The notes beneath the pieces are model-generated. The model made no database searches. It was not told the origin of the DNA and worked only from the letters and a program-made list of their open reading frames with translations. Below, piece after piece: positions 8,434 through 19,376 of a stretch of 64,000 nt of DNA (position 1 is its first letter; each line of letters opens with the position of its first letter). Made by a program: the position numbers and the translations under genes. Origin of the DNA: Tanypteryx hageni (taxonomy: Eukaryota > Arthropoda > Insecta > Odonata > Petaluridae). The stretch covers positions 55,922,057-55,986,056 of the forward strand of contig CM054120.1 in the NCBI GenBank assembly GCA_028673005.1, written 5' to 3'.

Positions 8434-9030
8434 AGACGATACCAGATAGATTACATACTAGTCAATGAAAGATTTAGAAATAGCATTAAAAATGTGAAAA
8501 CATTACCAGGGGCAGATATCGATTCCGACCACAACCTTTTGGTGGCAAATACACAATGTAGACTGAAGAGCATTAAGAGAAACATAAGAGTTAACAAGAA
8601 ATGGAACTTAGAGGAACTCCTTAAAAACAAGGAGGCTATCATGATAGAGCTGCAGGAAAGGTTGGGGGAGAGATCTGAAGAAAAAAGGAAGAATGTAGAT
8701 GAGGAGTGGAGATATATCCATAACAACATTAAAGATGTAATGGAAAAGAAGGTAGGAAAGGTAACGGGTGAAAGAATCAAAAAACCCTGGATCACAGCAG
8801 CCATGCTGCAAAAAATGGAAGAGCGGAGAAAGTGGAAAAACAAAAACACTGAAGAAGGCAAAAGAAAGTACAAGGAGTTAAATAATGCTTTAAGAAGGGA
8901 AACAGATAAAGCCAGAGAACAGTGGTTAAATGAGAAATGTGAGGAGATTGTCGAATGTGAAAGAATTTGTAGAACAGACCTGATGTATAGCAAAGCAAGG
9001 GAACTATTCAAGAAAAAAGCAAAAAGATAG
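8434..9030 (+). pseudogene. LINE endonuclease C-terminus and linker, U2
   Basis: QIDYI and SDHN motifs, then the Lys/Glu-rich linker, closing at TAG 9028-9030 before the shared frame change. Small differences from U1: KNKNTEEGKRK in place of KNINTEEGQRK. Confidence 0.87.
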
Positions 9031-9044
9031 GACGTAAAGGAATC

Positions 9045-10526
9045 ATGAACAAAAGTGGTAAAATAGTCTCGGAGCCAGACAATGTAAAGAATGTTTGGAA
9101 AGAATACATTGAGGTGCTGTATGACAAAGAAGGAAAGCCAAGAAATATTGAATTAAATGAAAAAGAGGATGTGGAAAAAGATCAGCTAGGACCAAGTATT
9201 CTCGAGTCTGAAGTTAAAAGAGCAATTGATGACATGAAAAGAAGGAAGGCTGTTGGGAGTGATGATATACCAGTGGACGTTCTTAAGGTTTTGGGGTCGA
9301 AAGCAATTAAGCAACTAACAAAATTTTTTAACCAAGTATATGATTCTGGCATATGGCCTGAAGATTTTTTAGATGTTGTTATGGTACCACTGGAGAAAAA
9401 GAACAATGCAAAATGTTGTAAGGATTACAGAACAATTAGTTTAATTTCTCATACAGCTAAAGTTCTAACTAGAATAATAACCAAAAGAATTGAATGCAAA
9501 ATAGAAAAGGAGCTGCAAGATAATCAGTTTGGTTTCAGAAGAGGAAGAGGGACTAGAGATGCTATAGGATGTATAAGGATGATGATAGAAAGAGCGCTAG
9601 AAGTCAATAAAGATGTGTATTTTTGTTTTGTAGATTGGGAGAAAGCTTTTGACCGAGTAAAATGGGATAAAATGCTGGGTATTTTAAACAAAATTGGAAT
9701 AGATTGGAAAGATAAAAGACTACTTAAAAACCTTTACTTTGATCAAAAGATTAGAGTCAGGGTTGAAGGAGAAGAAACGGAATGTACTTCAATAGGGAGG
9801 GGAGTGAGGCAGGGATGTCCTATTTCACCAGCGATATTTAATATTTATGAAGAAACAATAACAGAAGAAGCGCTGAGGGAAGAGAAAGGATTTAAGATAG
9901 GAGGTGAAAGTATTACCACCATTAAATATGCAGATGATCAAGGATTAACAGCAGAAGATGAGAAAGAGCTTCAGAGGATGACAGACAGACTAGTGGAGGT
10001 TGGCCAACAATATGGAATGAAGATCAATGCTGAAAAAACGAAAGTCATGGTGGTTTCAAAGGAACATAAAGAATTAAATATAATGGGAAATGGCCAAAAA
10101 TTGGAACAAGTGAGTAGTTTCAAAGATATCGGCAGTATTTTAGCACAAGATGGAAGTAGTACACAGGACATCAGAAGTAGGATTGCAATGGCAAAAGCAG
10201 CATTTAACGAGAAGAAGGAGCTTCTCACAAGCAAGAAAATAAATTTAGAAATAAGGAAGAAATTAGCAAAATGCTACATATGGAGCATAGCTCTTTATGG
10301 TGCAGAGACGTGGACGATAAGGAGAAAGGAGGAAAAATATTTAGAAAGTTTTGAGATGTGGGTATGGAGAAGAATGATGAAAGTGAAATGGACAGGGAGG
10401 AAAAGAAATGAAGAAGTATTAGAAATGGGGGGAGAAGAAAGGATGCTAATAAAAACAATCAGGAAAAGAAAATCAAATTGGATAGGGCACATATTGAGAA
10501 GACAGTGTTTACAAAGGACAACCTGA
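9045..10526 (+). pseudogene. LINE reverse transcriptase, C-terminally truncated, U2
   Basis: 493 codons with motifs A and B and an uninterrupted KYADDQG, unlike U1, U3 and U4. TGA 10524-10526 cuts off the last part. Downstream a single lost base moves the remnant (to TAA at 10666) into another frame. YAET is changed to YEET after motif B. The RT core is open, but the gene is probably not functional. Confidence 0.9.
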
Positions 10527-10669
10527 GAAGGAATAATAAGTGGAAGAAGAGGAAGAGAGAGAAAAGAATAGGAATATTAGATAATATAAAGCAGGGATAT
10601 AATCCTTATAGAGTTGTAAAAGAGGCTTCTAGGGAGAGAGAGAAATGTAGGCAGCGATTCAGTTAAAAC

Positions 10670-10683
10670 CTGTCTTCGGACAG
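10670..10683 (+). other. UUCG tetraloop hairpin at LINE 3' end, U2
   Basis: Perfect CTGTC-TTCG-GACAG, followed by the ATGATGATG tail ending at 10699. Confidence 0.75.
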
Positions 10684-10945
10684 AAGCATGATGATGATGA
10701 ACCATAACCAGTGATAGTAATAAGCTGCACCTAATGTATAAATCAATCTTCTTTTTACTTCATTCGCTTTTTTATAGTTTTAAGTTTTTCGGGTATGCGA
10801 AATGTCGTTTTTTGATAATATATTCTATTAGGAATATATGTCTTTTGGTCTGTATTTTATTGTATTATTTAGATGCTTTTTAATGATACTTCCAAATGTA
10901 TAATTTTATCAATTGGATATTTTTTTCTGAAATTTCAGTATCGTC

Positions 10946-11967
10946 ATGGATTAACAAAATAAATCCAAGTGCAATGCTGTACCACTAAAAGGAGCACCAC
11001 AGCGCAATCCGAACAACTAAAAGGCAGTGGGCAATAAACCTGACACAAAGAATCCGAATCAGTTACCCGCAGAGGGGAAAGGTATGTAGAAATTGAGAAT
11101 AAGGAAATATACATCTTTGACCGAGATCGAACTCGTGTGATCCGCTTGTATGATTGGTATACTATCACTGAACTATCGTGGAGAGCGAAGTGAGTCGACG
11201 ACTTAAAAGTATTCAAATATTAGCGCGAAAAGCGCCTGTTAAAAATATTTATTGCGAAAAAATTCCTAAAATGAAATTTTGCTTTTTAAGATATCAGAAT
11301 CAACAATTCTTGCAGAGCATTCAACGTTTGCCGAGTCTCCTAAGAAACCCGGCGCGACGTACGAGACAGCCGGGCGGATACCCGGGCCGTCCAAGTCTCG
11401 GCGTCCCTATCACGATCATCTACATTTGCATTACATGCAAGTGAACAAATATTGGATACCAATATTAACATCGCAGAACAGGCTATAATCCCGATATCAT
11501 TCCTTTTATTTTTAATTTCAGTACATTTTTCTGACTGTATAATTAATTATCATATACTCATATCACAAAAAACTTTTACGGAGGGAGTCGATGGAGTGTT
11601 ATCTCTCCCGGGGACACAAAATTCCTCGAGTTGCACTTGTTCTAGAATTGGAAAACGCTGATTTAGTTTTGAATTTATTTCTATATGCAACATTACTGAA
11701 TTAAAATTTTTTAATTGAATGCAAATCGTGATGCATAAAACTAAAGAAGTTGAAATCCCTTTAAGGTACTTGGAATCATTTGTTGAAATCCAACCATAGG
11801 CTCTATTATTCATTATTTAAATGGTTTATATGGAGATTTTAGTAACCCTATGTGCCATATATCGTTTTCTATACTTTAATTTTTCTTTATCTTTTTCTTA
11901 TGCAGATATCAAGCAGCCAGAGGTGGCCAAAGAGGTCAAAGCAAAACAACCTCTAACCCGCAAATGA
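10946..11967 (+). pseudogene. Small basic protein gene, broken copy, U2
   Basis: Exons 10939-11081, 11316-11440 and 11906 onward; TGA 11965-11967; AATAAA 12032-12037. Two nonsense codons lie in exon A: codon 3 (TAA 10952-10954) and codon 25 (TAA 11018-11020). The middle exon has private changes (Gly to Glu, Gly to Arg, Leu to Met). The splice sites are kept, so a transcript could still be processed but would not encode the full protein. Confidence 0.55.
11121..11178 (-). other. Degenerate tRNA-like sequence, U2
   Basis: A-box-like and B-box-like segments are intact; the stems are unpaired as in the other units. Confidence 0.5.
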
Positions 11968-12037
11968 AGCTACTTCTCCAATAATGAAGCTCTTATAAAG
12001 GTTCCCTGATGTTTTTACATTAAAAAAATTAAATAAA

Positions 12038-14680
12038 ATGTTTTTATGCAGTTATAAGATCTTTTCTTATTTCAATCTAGTAAATTCGATTAATAATACT
12101 TATTACGCGCGAAAATATATACTCGCGGTCTTCGGCGTATTTATATTTGCATCATAAATGGAAATATTAACATCGAAGATAGTTGAAATTTGAATTTAAT
12201 ACGTCTATAAGAATCTTATATCTGCTATTGATAGCTTCCGATTTTTTAATAACTGGCTATGAGTGTCATTTTCAAGGTCAATATACTTGGAGACTTTACC
12301 GAATATTGTAAAAAGGCTTTCGTATAATTTCTCATGGCGAACGATGAATATATCTAGATTTCTCAACTGAAAAAAGATCTAAAGTATAAAAGATTTATAA
12401 TCTGAACGTCGGTATGCATGCAACGCCTCCGTGTTCAATAAGCAAATACTTTTTTCCATAAATAATTGACGGCAGAATACCAGCCGCTTAAACGGGAGAA
12501 GTATACCGAGGAAATCGGTTGATAGGAACTATCCCTTTTCAGGTAAAAAGCTTAAAAGTTAAATCCCAATAATAATAGGCGAATATATCTTACATTCTCA
12601 AACGAAGATAATCTGATGTGGCAACCACATGAGCCGCTTTCGGGTGTTTTCACTGCTTTGTACTCATTCCTACGCTTGGTTAAGTCGCACTGAGAACGGG
12701 GTACACATTCTCACCCCTTTGTTTTCATCCCCTTCTCCTTCAGTATTTCCTCCTCACTGACATTTTGCATTGGTGACGTCGAAATAGAACAGTTCTCCCT
12801 CATTAGTTCCAATACGTCCATCGTGTGGAAACTTCATTCGAGTGGTGTGCGTCTTTTAGAGTTTAACCTCAAATACCACTATGCCATGTAATCACAGTAA
12901 CACTACTACGTATTGAAAATTCACCCCAGTGCGTTTATTCTAGTTTTATTCATATGAAATCTAATTATCATTTTTAAATAAAATAGATTGCCATTAACAT
13001 TACATTTTTTATTAATTCAAATACATCTGAAAAACGCGCTAAAATTCAAAATAACTCATATTTGGTCTTTTATGCTACAAAAGACTAAGTAAAGTGAGAA
13101 ATACTAAAAAAGCATTATAAGGTACTTGCAATTGTTACAAATTGTGCTTCTATAATGGCCACATATCAAATTGATGCAGATGGATCATCTGATGCTGAAC
13201 TTTTTATCTGCATTTCGTGGCCAAAGCTTACATCTCCATTGTTTGGCAGCCTATGAATGACCTTCATTTATAGTGCTGACCAAAGATACCGACCTTTCAT
13301 TTAGTAGAGAGGTTTTACCTATCCCTTCCTTATAACTACGATATATTACATAGGGCATTATTTTGTTTTCATAATGACATATTATGCATATTAAAATTTG
13401 ACCTTTCATAAAAAATATTACGCTAACACTACAATATGTGAAAATTCACCCGAGGGATTGCATTTTGGATATTTGCTGAAGAAAATTTTAAAAAGAAATA
13501 CTTCAGAAGGGTAAATCTAGGCCTAAACTGAGAATACTTAAAATCAGAACTGCGGGAAGCATGGTGAAGGGAGGTATGGAAGAGGGAGCCGAGGGAGGGA
13601 GGGGGAAGAGAGGAAGGATGGAGGGAAAGTTAAAGGATGGAAGGCGTGGGGGAGGAAGGTTGGATAGGGGATGAAGAAGGGAGAGAGGATTGGCGGAAGG
13701 AAAGTGGAGAAGAGGAGGGTCGAGGGAATCTTAAGAGAGTTTTGTGTGTTTCTCCGAGTACTAGTGTGCAGTGTCGACTTCACCGCAGATTATTATCACG
13801 TCTTTGGCATCTAAAAGGTTTGTCAAATTTTCTCCTAGTAGAAAGTGCTTTATTTCTCTCGCAATAATACCTGTTCATCTTTCCATTGCGTCTATTTCCT
13901 GAGAGCGATAAGAGATCAACGTATCTGTCCTGTGTACGGAATAGAAAAAAGTTTGGTTTCGGTTCTAATACAGGTTCCACAATGATACTTTGTCGCGGTG
14001 AATCGCACTTTTTCTTCCGCACTTACACTGGCTGATAAGGAACGAATATATATTCCATTTAAAAAGCAAGTTTACATTGATTATTCGCGCATTCAGCAGT
14101 GCAGTTATTATAGAGTGAAATCCCCCTAACAACGAATACCCTCAGGGGGGATATTTATGGCGAAGAGATGTATTTAAGCTTCCCGTTGTAAAATTTCCTA
14201 GAACGCGTCCAATTAAATATTTGTTTACTCCGATGTTTGATACGCGATTTATTAATCTTAAAGATTACATTAACTTGCAATAAGGTGGAATCGGTTCCTT
14301 GGTATAATATTATAAAGTTGTATTCAAAATTAGTAATTGGTACTTGTAGGAATTATAGCATTTTCGACGCTGTGAAATGATTTACGCAACTCCAACAAGT
14401 TCGATAATGAGTGATTTAGCAGTACGAATTGCACTTCATTACTAGTTTCGCTGCTCCTTATTCCAACGTCGTCTAACGGCACGCTTCGCTCGCCCATTTT
14501 TTATTAAATTAATTTATATTTAATTCGTGAATTTAATAGGTAGGTATTTGAGTTATAAAACAAACCTTCACTTATTCAAATTTATTTCTTCGTTTCTAAT
14601 ACAGTGGGATACGATTAATGTGACAATTACAATAAACAAAATATTCAAAACAAGATCTGCTTTTTGAATTCCGGGGCTGA
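12038..14680. other. AT-rich spacer of U2
   Basis: Same layout as the U1 spacer. The minus-strand frame seen at 4865-5119 in U1 is cut here by a stop (AAAGATCTAAAG at about 12373), just upstream of its putative acceptor. No gene is supported. Confidence 0.6.
13584..13605 (+). other. G-quadruplex motif, U2
   Basis: Four G-runs, loops 6, 1 and 1 nt; unchanged from U1. Confidence 0.7.
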
Positions 14681-14708
14681 TTGCAATAGACAGTTGATAA
14701 CCATAACC

Positions 14709-14780
14709 CCCTCCCTAAGGACTGCATAACCTTACAGAGGTGGGAGGGTTTGTGTACTCTTATGAACCAAAGAGCTATGC
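14709..14780 (+). ncRNA. Candidate HDV-like ribozyme fold, U3
   Basis: Same bases as U1 29-100; all helices can form. Confidence 0.4.
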
Positions 14781-15144
14781 CGGCGGGAGATAATTCTCCT
14801 GGTAGGACCTTCCAAGCCGGAAAGGTCTGAGGGGAAGAGTCAGACTAAGAAGCAGTCTTGGGGTTTTACATCCCCCTGTGCAAGGGCAGCAGCTTGCACA
14901 GTACCTCTGTAGGTGGTGATCATGTGGATCTGAAAAGCTACAGATGGGTAATCACTCTGTGAATCTGCGATGAGGAAAGCAAGGGGAAACTACCTCATTA
15001 TATATACCATGATAGGCTGTAAAGCTGCAAATACCTCTATGGATCTCTCTGGGGTAAAATATTCCGGAGGTAAAATAGTCCCCCAATCGGATCTCCGGGT
15101 GGGGACTACCCTAGGGGATGCACAGAGGAAATATAACATAATAA

Positions 15145-15771
15145 TGGAAAGCAAGTGGTGAGAATATAAGAATAGGCACATGGAATGTTAGGACTATGAA
15201 TTCAGGGGGTAAACTAGAAAACTTAAAAAGGGAAATGAGAAGGAATAATGTAGGTATAGTAGGTCTTAGTGAAGTTCGGTGGGAAGGAGAAGGCGAGATA
15301 AATTCAGACGAATTTAAAATTATTTACTCGGGAGGAGAGAAAAAGGAAAGGGGAGTGGGGACTATAATGAGAAAAGAGATAGCTGAAAGAATTAGCAAGG
15401 TAGTGACAGTTAATGATAGATTAATAGCCGTAAAACTTCAGATGGAGCCAGTGGAAATGCTTATAATTCAAGTGTATAGGCCAACGACTAATTCTGGCGA
15501 CGACGAAGTAGATGAAATGTATGAACAGATTATGGAGATATTGGAGGAGGAGGGAAAAGGAAGGGTCAACACCATAGTAATGGGAGACTGGAACAGTGTA
15601 GTCGGAAAGGGACAGGAAGATAACATAGTGGGAAAATATGGACTAGGAAAGAGAAATGAAAGAGGGGAGAAACTTGTGGAATTCTGCCATAGAAATAGAT
15701 TGATTGTAACTAATACATGGTTTAAGCATCACCAGCGGAGACTTTACACATGGAGAAGCCCAGGAGACTAG
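15145..15771 (+). pseudogene. LINE endonuclease segment, U3
   Basis: All upstream catalytic motifs are present. Met of VYMPT is changed to Arg. Ends at the shared TAG 15769-15771. Confidence 0.9.
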
Positions 15772-16368
15772 AGACGATACCAGATAGATTACATACTAGT
15801 CAATGAAAGATTTAGAAATAGCATTAAAAATGTGAAAACATTACCAGGGGCAGATATCGATTCCGACCACAACCTTTTGGTGGCAAATACACAATGTAGA
15901 CTGAAGAGCATTAAGAGAAACATAAGAGTTAACAAGAAATGGAACTTAGAGGAACTCCTTAAAAACAAGGAGGCTATCATGATAGAGCTGCAGGAAAGGT
16001 TGGGGGAGAGATCTGAAGAAAAAAGGAAGAATGTAGATGAGGAGTGGAGATATATCCATAACAACATTAAAGATGTAATGGAAAAGAAGGTAGGAAAGGT
16101 AACGGGTGAAAGAATCAAAAAACCCTGGATCACAGCAGCCATGCTGCAAAAAATGGAAGAGCGGAGAAAGTGGAAAAACATAAACACTGAAGAAGGCCAA
16201 AGAAAGTACAAGGAGTTAAATAATGCCTTAAGAAGGGAAACAGATAAAGCCAGAGAACAGTGGTTAAATGAGAAATGTGAGGAGATTGTCGAATGTGAAA
16301 GAATTTGTAGAACAGACCTGATGTATAGTAAAGCAAGGGAACTATTCAAGAAAAAAGCAAAAAGATAG
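15772..16368 (+). pseudogene. LINE endonuclease C-terminus and linker, U3
   Basis: QIDYI and SDHN motifs plus linker, protein-identical to U1 apart from the region around YILV. Closed by TAG 16366-16368. Confidence 0.87.
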
Positions 16369-16382
16369 GACGTAAAGGAATC

Positions 16383-18005
16383 ATGAACAAAAGTGGTAAA
16401 ATAGTCTCGGAGCCAGACAATGTAAAGAATGTTTGGAAAGAATACATTGAGGTGCTGTATGACAAAGAAGGAAAGCCAAGAAATATTGAATTAAATGAAA
16501 AAGAGGATGTGGAAAAAGATCAGCTAGGACCAAGTATTCTCGAGTCTGAAGTTAAAGGAGCAATTGATGACATGAAAAGAAGGAAGGCTGTTGGGAGTGA
16601 TGATATACCAGTGGACGTTCTTAAGGTTTTGGGGTCGAAAGCAATTAAGCAACTAACAAAATTTTTTAACCAAGTATATGATTCTGGCATATGGCCTGAA
16701 GATTTTTTAGATGTTGTTATGGTACCACTGGAGAAATAGAACAATGCAAAATGTTGTAAGGATTACAGAACAATTAGTTTAATTTCTCATACAGCTAAAG
16801 TTCTAACTAGAATAATAACCAAAAGAATTGAATGCAAAATAGAAAAGGAGCTGCAAGATAATCAGTTTGGTTTCAGAAGAGGAAGAGGGACTAGAGATGC
16901 TATAGGATGTATAAGGATGATGATAGAAAGAGCGCTAGAAGTCAATAAAGATGTGTATTTTTGTTTTGTAGATTGGGAGAAAGCTTTTGACCGAGTGAAA
17001 TGGGATAAAATGCTGGGTATTTTAAACAAAATTGGAATAGATTGGAAAGATAAAAGACTACTTAAAAACCTTTACTTTGATCAAAAGATTAGAGTCAGGG
17101 TTGAAGGAGAAGAAACAGAATGTACTTCAATAGGGAGGGGAGTGAGGCAGGGATGTCCTATTTCACCAGCGATATTTAATATTTATGCAGAAACAATAAC
17201 AGAAGAAGCGTTGAGGGAAGAGAAAGGATTTACGATATGAGGTGAAAGTATTACCACCATTTAATATGCAGATGATCAAGGATTAACAGCAGAAGATGAG
17301 AAAGAGCTTCAGAGGATGACAGACAGACTAGTGGAGGTTGGCCAACAATATGGAATGAAGATCAATGCTGAAAAAACGAAAGTCATGGTGGTTTCAAAGG
17401 AACATAAAGAATTAAATATAATGGGAAATGGCCAAAAATTGGAACAAGTAAGTAGTTTCAAAGATCTCGGCAGTATTTTAGCACAAGATGGAAGTAGTAC
17501 ACAGGACATCAGAAGTAGGATTGCAATGGCAAAAGCAGCATTTAACGAGAAGAAGGAGCTTCTCACAAGCAAGAAAATAAACTTAGAAACAAGGAAGAAG
17601 TTAGCAAAATGCTACATATGGAGCATAGCTCTTTATGGTGCAGAGACGTGGACGATAAGGAGAAAGGAGGAAAAATATTTAGAAAGTTTTGAGATGTGGG
17701 TATGGAGAAGAATGATGAAAGTGAAATGGACAGAGAGGAAGAGAAATGAAGAAGTATTAGAAATGGGAGGAGAAGAAAGGATGCTAATAAAAACAATCAG
17801 GAAAAGAAAATCAAATTGGATAGGGCATATATTGAGAAGACAGTGTTTACAAAGGACTATCTTAGAAGGAAAAATTAGTGGAAGAAGAGGAAGAGGGAGA
17901 AAAAGAATAGGAATATTAGATAATATAAAGCAGGGATATAATCCTTATAGAGGTATAAAAGAGGCTTCTAGGGAGAGAGAGAAATGGAGGCAGCGATTCA
18001 GTTAA
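16383..18005 (+). pseudogene. LINE reverse transcriptase with three stops, U3
   Basis: Open pieces 16383-16739, 16740-17240 and 17265-18005 are all in one frame. TAG 16737-16739 is shared with U4; TGA 17238-17240 and TAA 17262-17264, just before YADD, are shared with U1 and U4. The C-terminal region is complete to TAA 18003-18005. Confidence 0.92.
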
Positions 18006-18008
18006 AAC

Positions 18009-18022
18009 CTGTCTTCGGACAG
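18009..18022 (+). other. UUCG tetraloop hairpin at LINE 3' end, U3
   Basis: Perfect stem-loop before an ATGATGATG tail ending at 18038. Confidence 0.75.
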
Positions 18023-18284
18023 AAGCATGATGATGATGAACCATAACCAGTGATAGTAATAAGCTGCACCTAATGTATAAATCAATCTTCTTTTTACTTC
18101 ATTCGCTTTTTTATAGTTTTAAGTTTTTCGGGTATGCGGAATGTCGTTTTTTGATAATATATTCTATTAGGAATATATGTCTTTTGGTCTGTATTTTATT
18201 GTATTATGTAGATGCTTTTTAATGATACTTCCAAATGTATAATTTTATCAATTGGATATTTTTTTCTGAAATTTCAGTATCGTC

Positions 18285-19306
18285 ATGGATAAACAAAATA
18301 AATCCAAGTGCAATGCTGTACCACTAAAAGGAGCACCACAGCGCAATCCGAACAACGAAAAGGCAGTGGGCAATAAACCTGACACAAAGAATCCGAATCA
18401 GTTACCCGCAGAGGGGAAAGGTATGTAGAAATTGAGAATAAGGAAATATACATCTTTGACCGAGATCGAACTCGTGTGATCCGCTTGTATTATTGGTTTA
18501 CTATCACTGAACTGTCGTGGAGAGCGAAGTGAGTCGACGACTTAAAAGTATTCAAATATTAGCGCGAAAAGCGCCTGTTAAAAATATTTATTGCGAAAAA
18601 ATTCCTAAAATGTAATTTTGCTTTTTAAGATATAAGAATCAACAATTCTTGCAGAACATTCAACGTTTGCCGAGTCTCCTAAGAAACCCGGCGCGACGTA
18701 CGGGACAGCCGGGCGGATACCCGGGCCGTCCAAGTCTCGGGGTCCCTATCACGATCATCTACATTTGCATTACTTGCAAGTGAACAAATATTGGATACCA
18801 ATTTTAACATCGCAGAACAGGCTATAATCCCGATTTCATTCCTTTTATTTTTAATTTCAGTACTTTTTTCTGACTGTATAATTAATTATCATGTACTCAT
18901 ATCACAAAAAACTTTTACGGAGGGAGTCGATGGAGTGTTATCTCTCCCGGGGACACAAAATTCCTCGAGTTGCACTTGTTCTAGAATTGGAAAACGCTGA
19001 TTTAGTTTTGAATTTATTTCTATATGTAACATTACTGAATTAAAATTTTTTAATTGAATGCAAATCGTGATGCATAAAACTAAAGAAGTTGAAATCCCTT
19101 TAAGGTACTTGGAATCATTTGTTGAAATCCAACCATAGGCTCTATTATTCATTATTTAAATGGTTTATATGGAGATTTTAGTAACCCTATGTGCCATATA
19201 TCGTTTTCTATACTTTATTTTTTCTTTATCTTTTTCTTATGCAGATATCAAGCAGCCAGAGGTGGCCAAAGAGGTCAAAGCAAAACAACCTCTAACCCGC
19301 AAATGA
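18285..19306 (+). CDS. Small basic protein gene, open copy, U3
   Basis: Exons 18278-18420, 18655-18779 and 19245 onward; AATAAA 19371-19376. First copy in the array with an unbroken exon A. The A-to-B splice gives 65 codons to TGA 19304-19306; including the middle exon would give about 103 codons ending at an earlier TAA in exon B. The first base pair of the middle exon is AA rather than AG, which keeps Glu (GAG to GAA). Composition (Lys, Asn, Pro, Gln, with SPKKPG in the middle exon) suggests a disordered basic protein. No family is recognised and expression is untested. Confidence 0.5.
18460..18517 (-). other. Degenerate tRNA-like sequence, U3
   Basis: Carries private changes in the anticodon-arm region (TATTATTGGTTTAC on the plus strand). 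Confidence 0.45.
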
Positions 19307-19376
19307 AGCTACTTCTCCAATAATGAAGCTCTTATAAAGGTTCCCTGATGTTTTTACATTAAAAAAATTAAATAAA

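Larger units (their letters stand above)
7360..10709 (+). mobile_element. RTE/BovB-like LINE with target-site duplication, U2
   Basis: Element 7370-10699 between AACCATAACC at 7360-7369 and 10700-10709. Beyond the damage shared by all copies it has an extra endonuclease stop (8209), a stop at the RT C-terminus (10524) and a 1-nt loss after that. Confidence 0.93.
7342..14680 (+). repeat. Tandem unit U2
   Basis: Second copy, 7339 nt. It carries the most private damage in both LINE and small gene. Private spacer variants include TACTCATTCCTACG near 12661. Confidence 0.97.
14699..18048 (+). mobile_element. RTE/BovB-like LINE with target-site duplication, U3
   Basis: Element 14709-18038 between AACCATAACC at 14699-14708 and 18039-18048. 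The leader reading frame at 14970-15161 (ends MESKW) runs slightly longer here because of a TATATACC and GCTGTAAAG variant. Confidence 0.93.
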
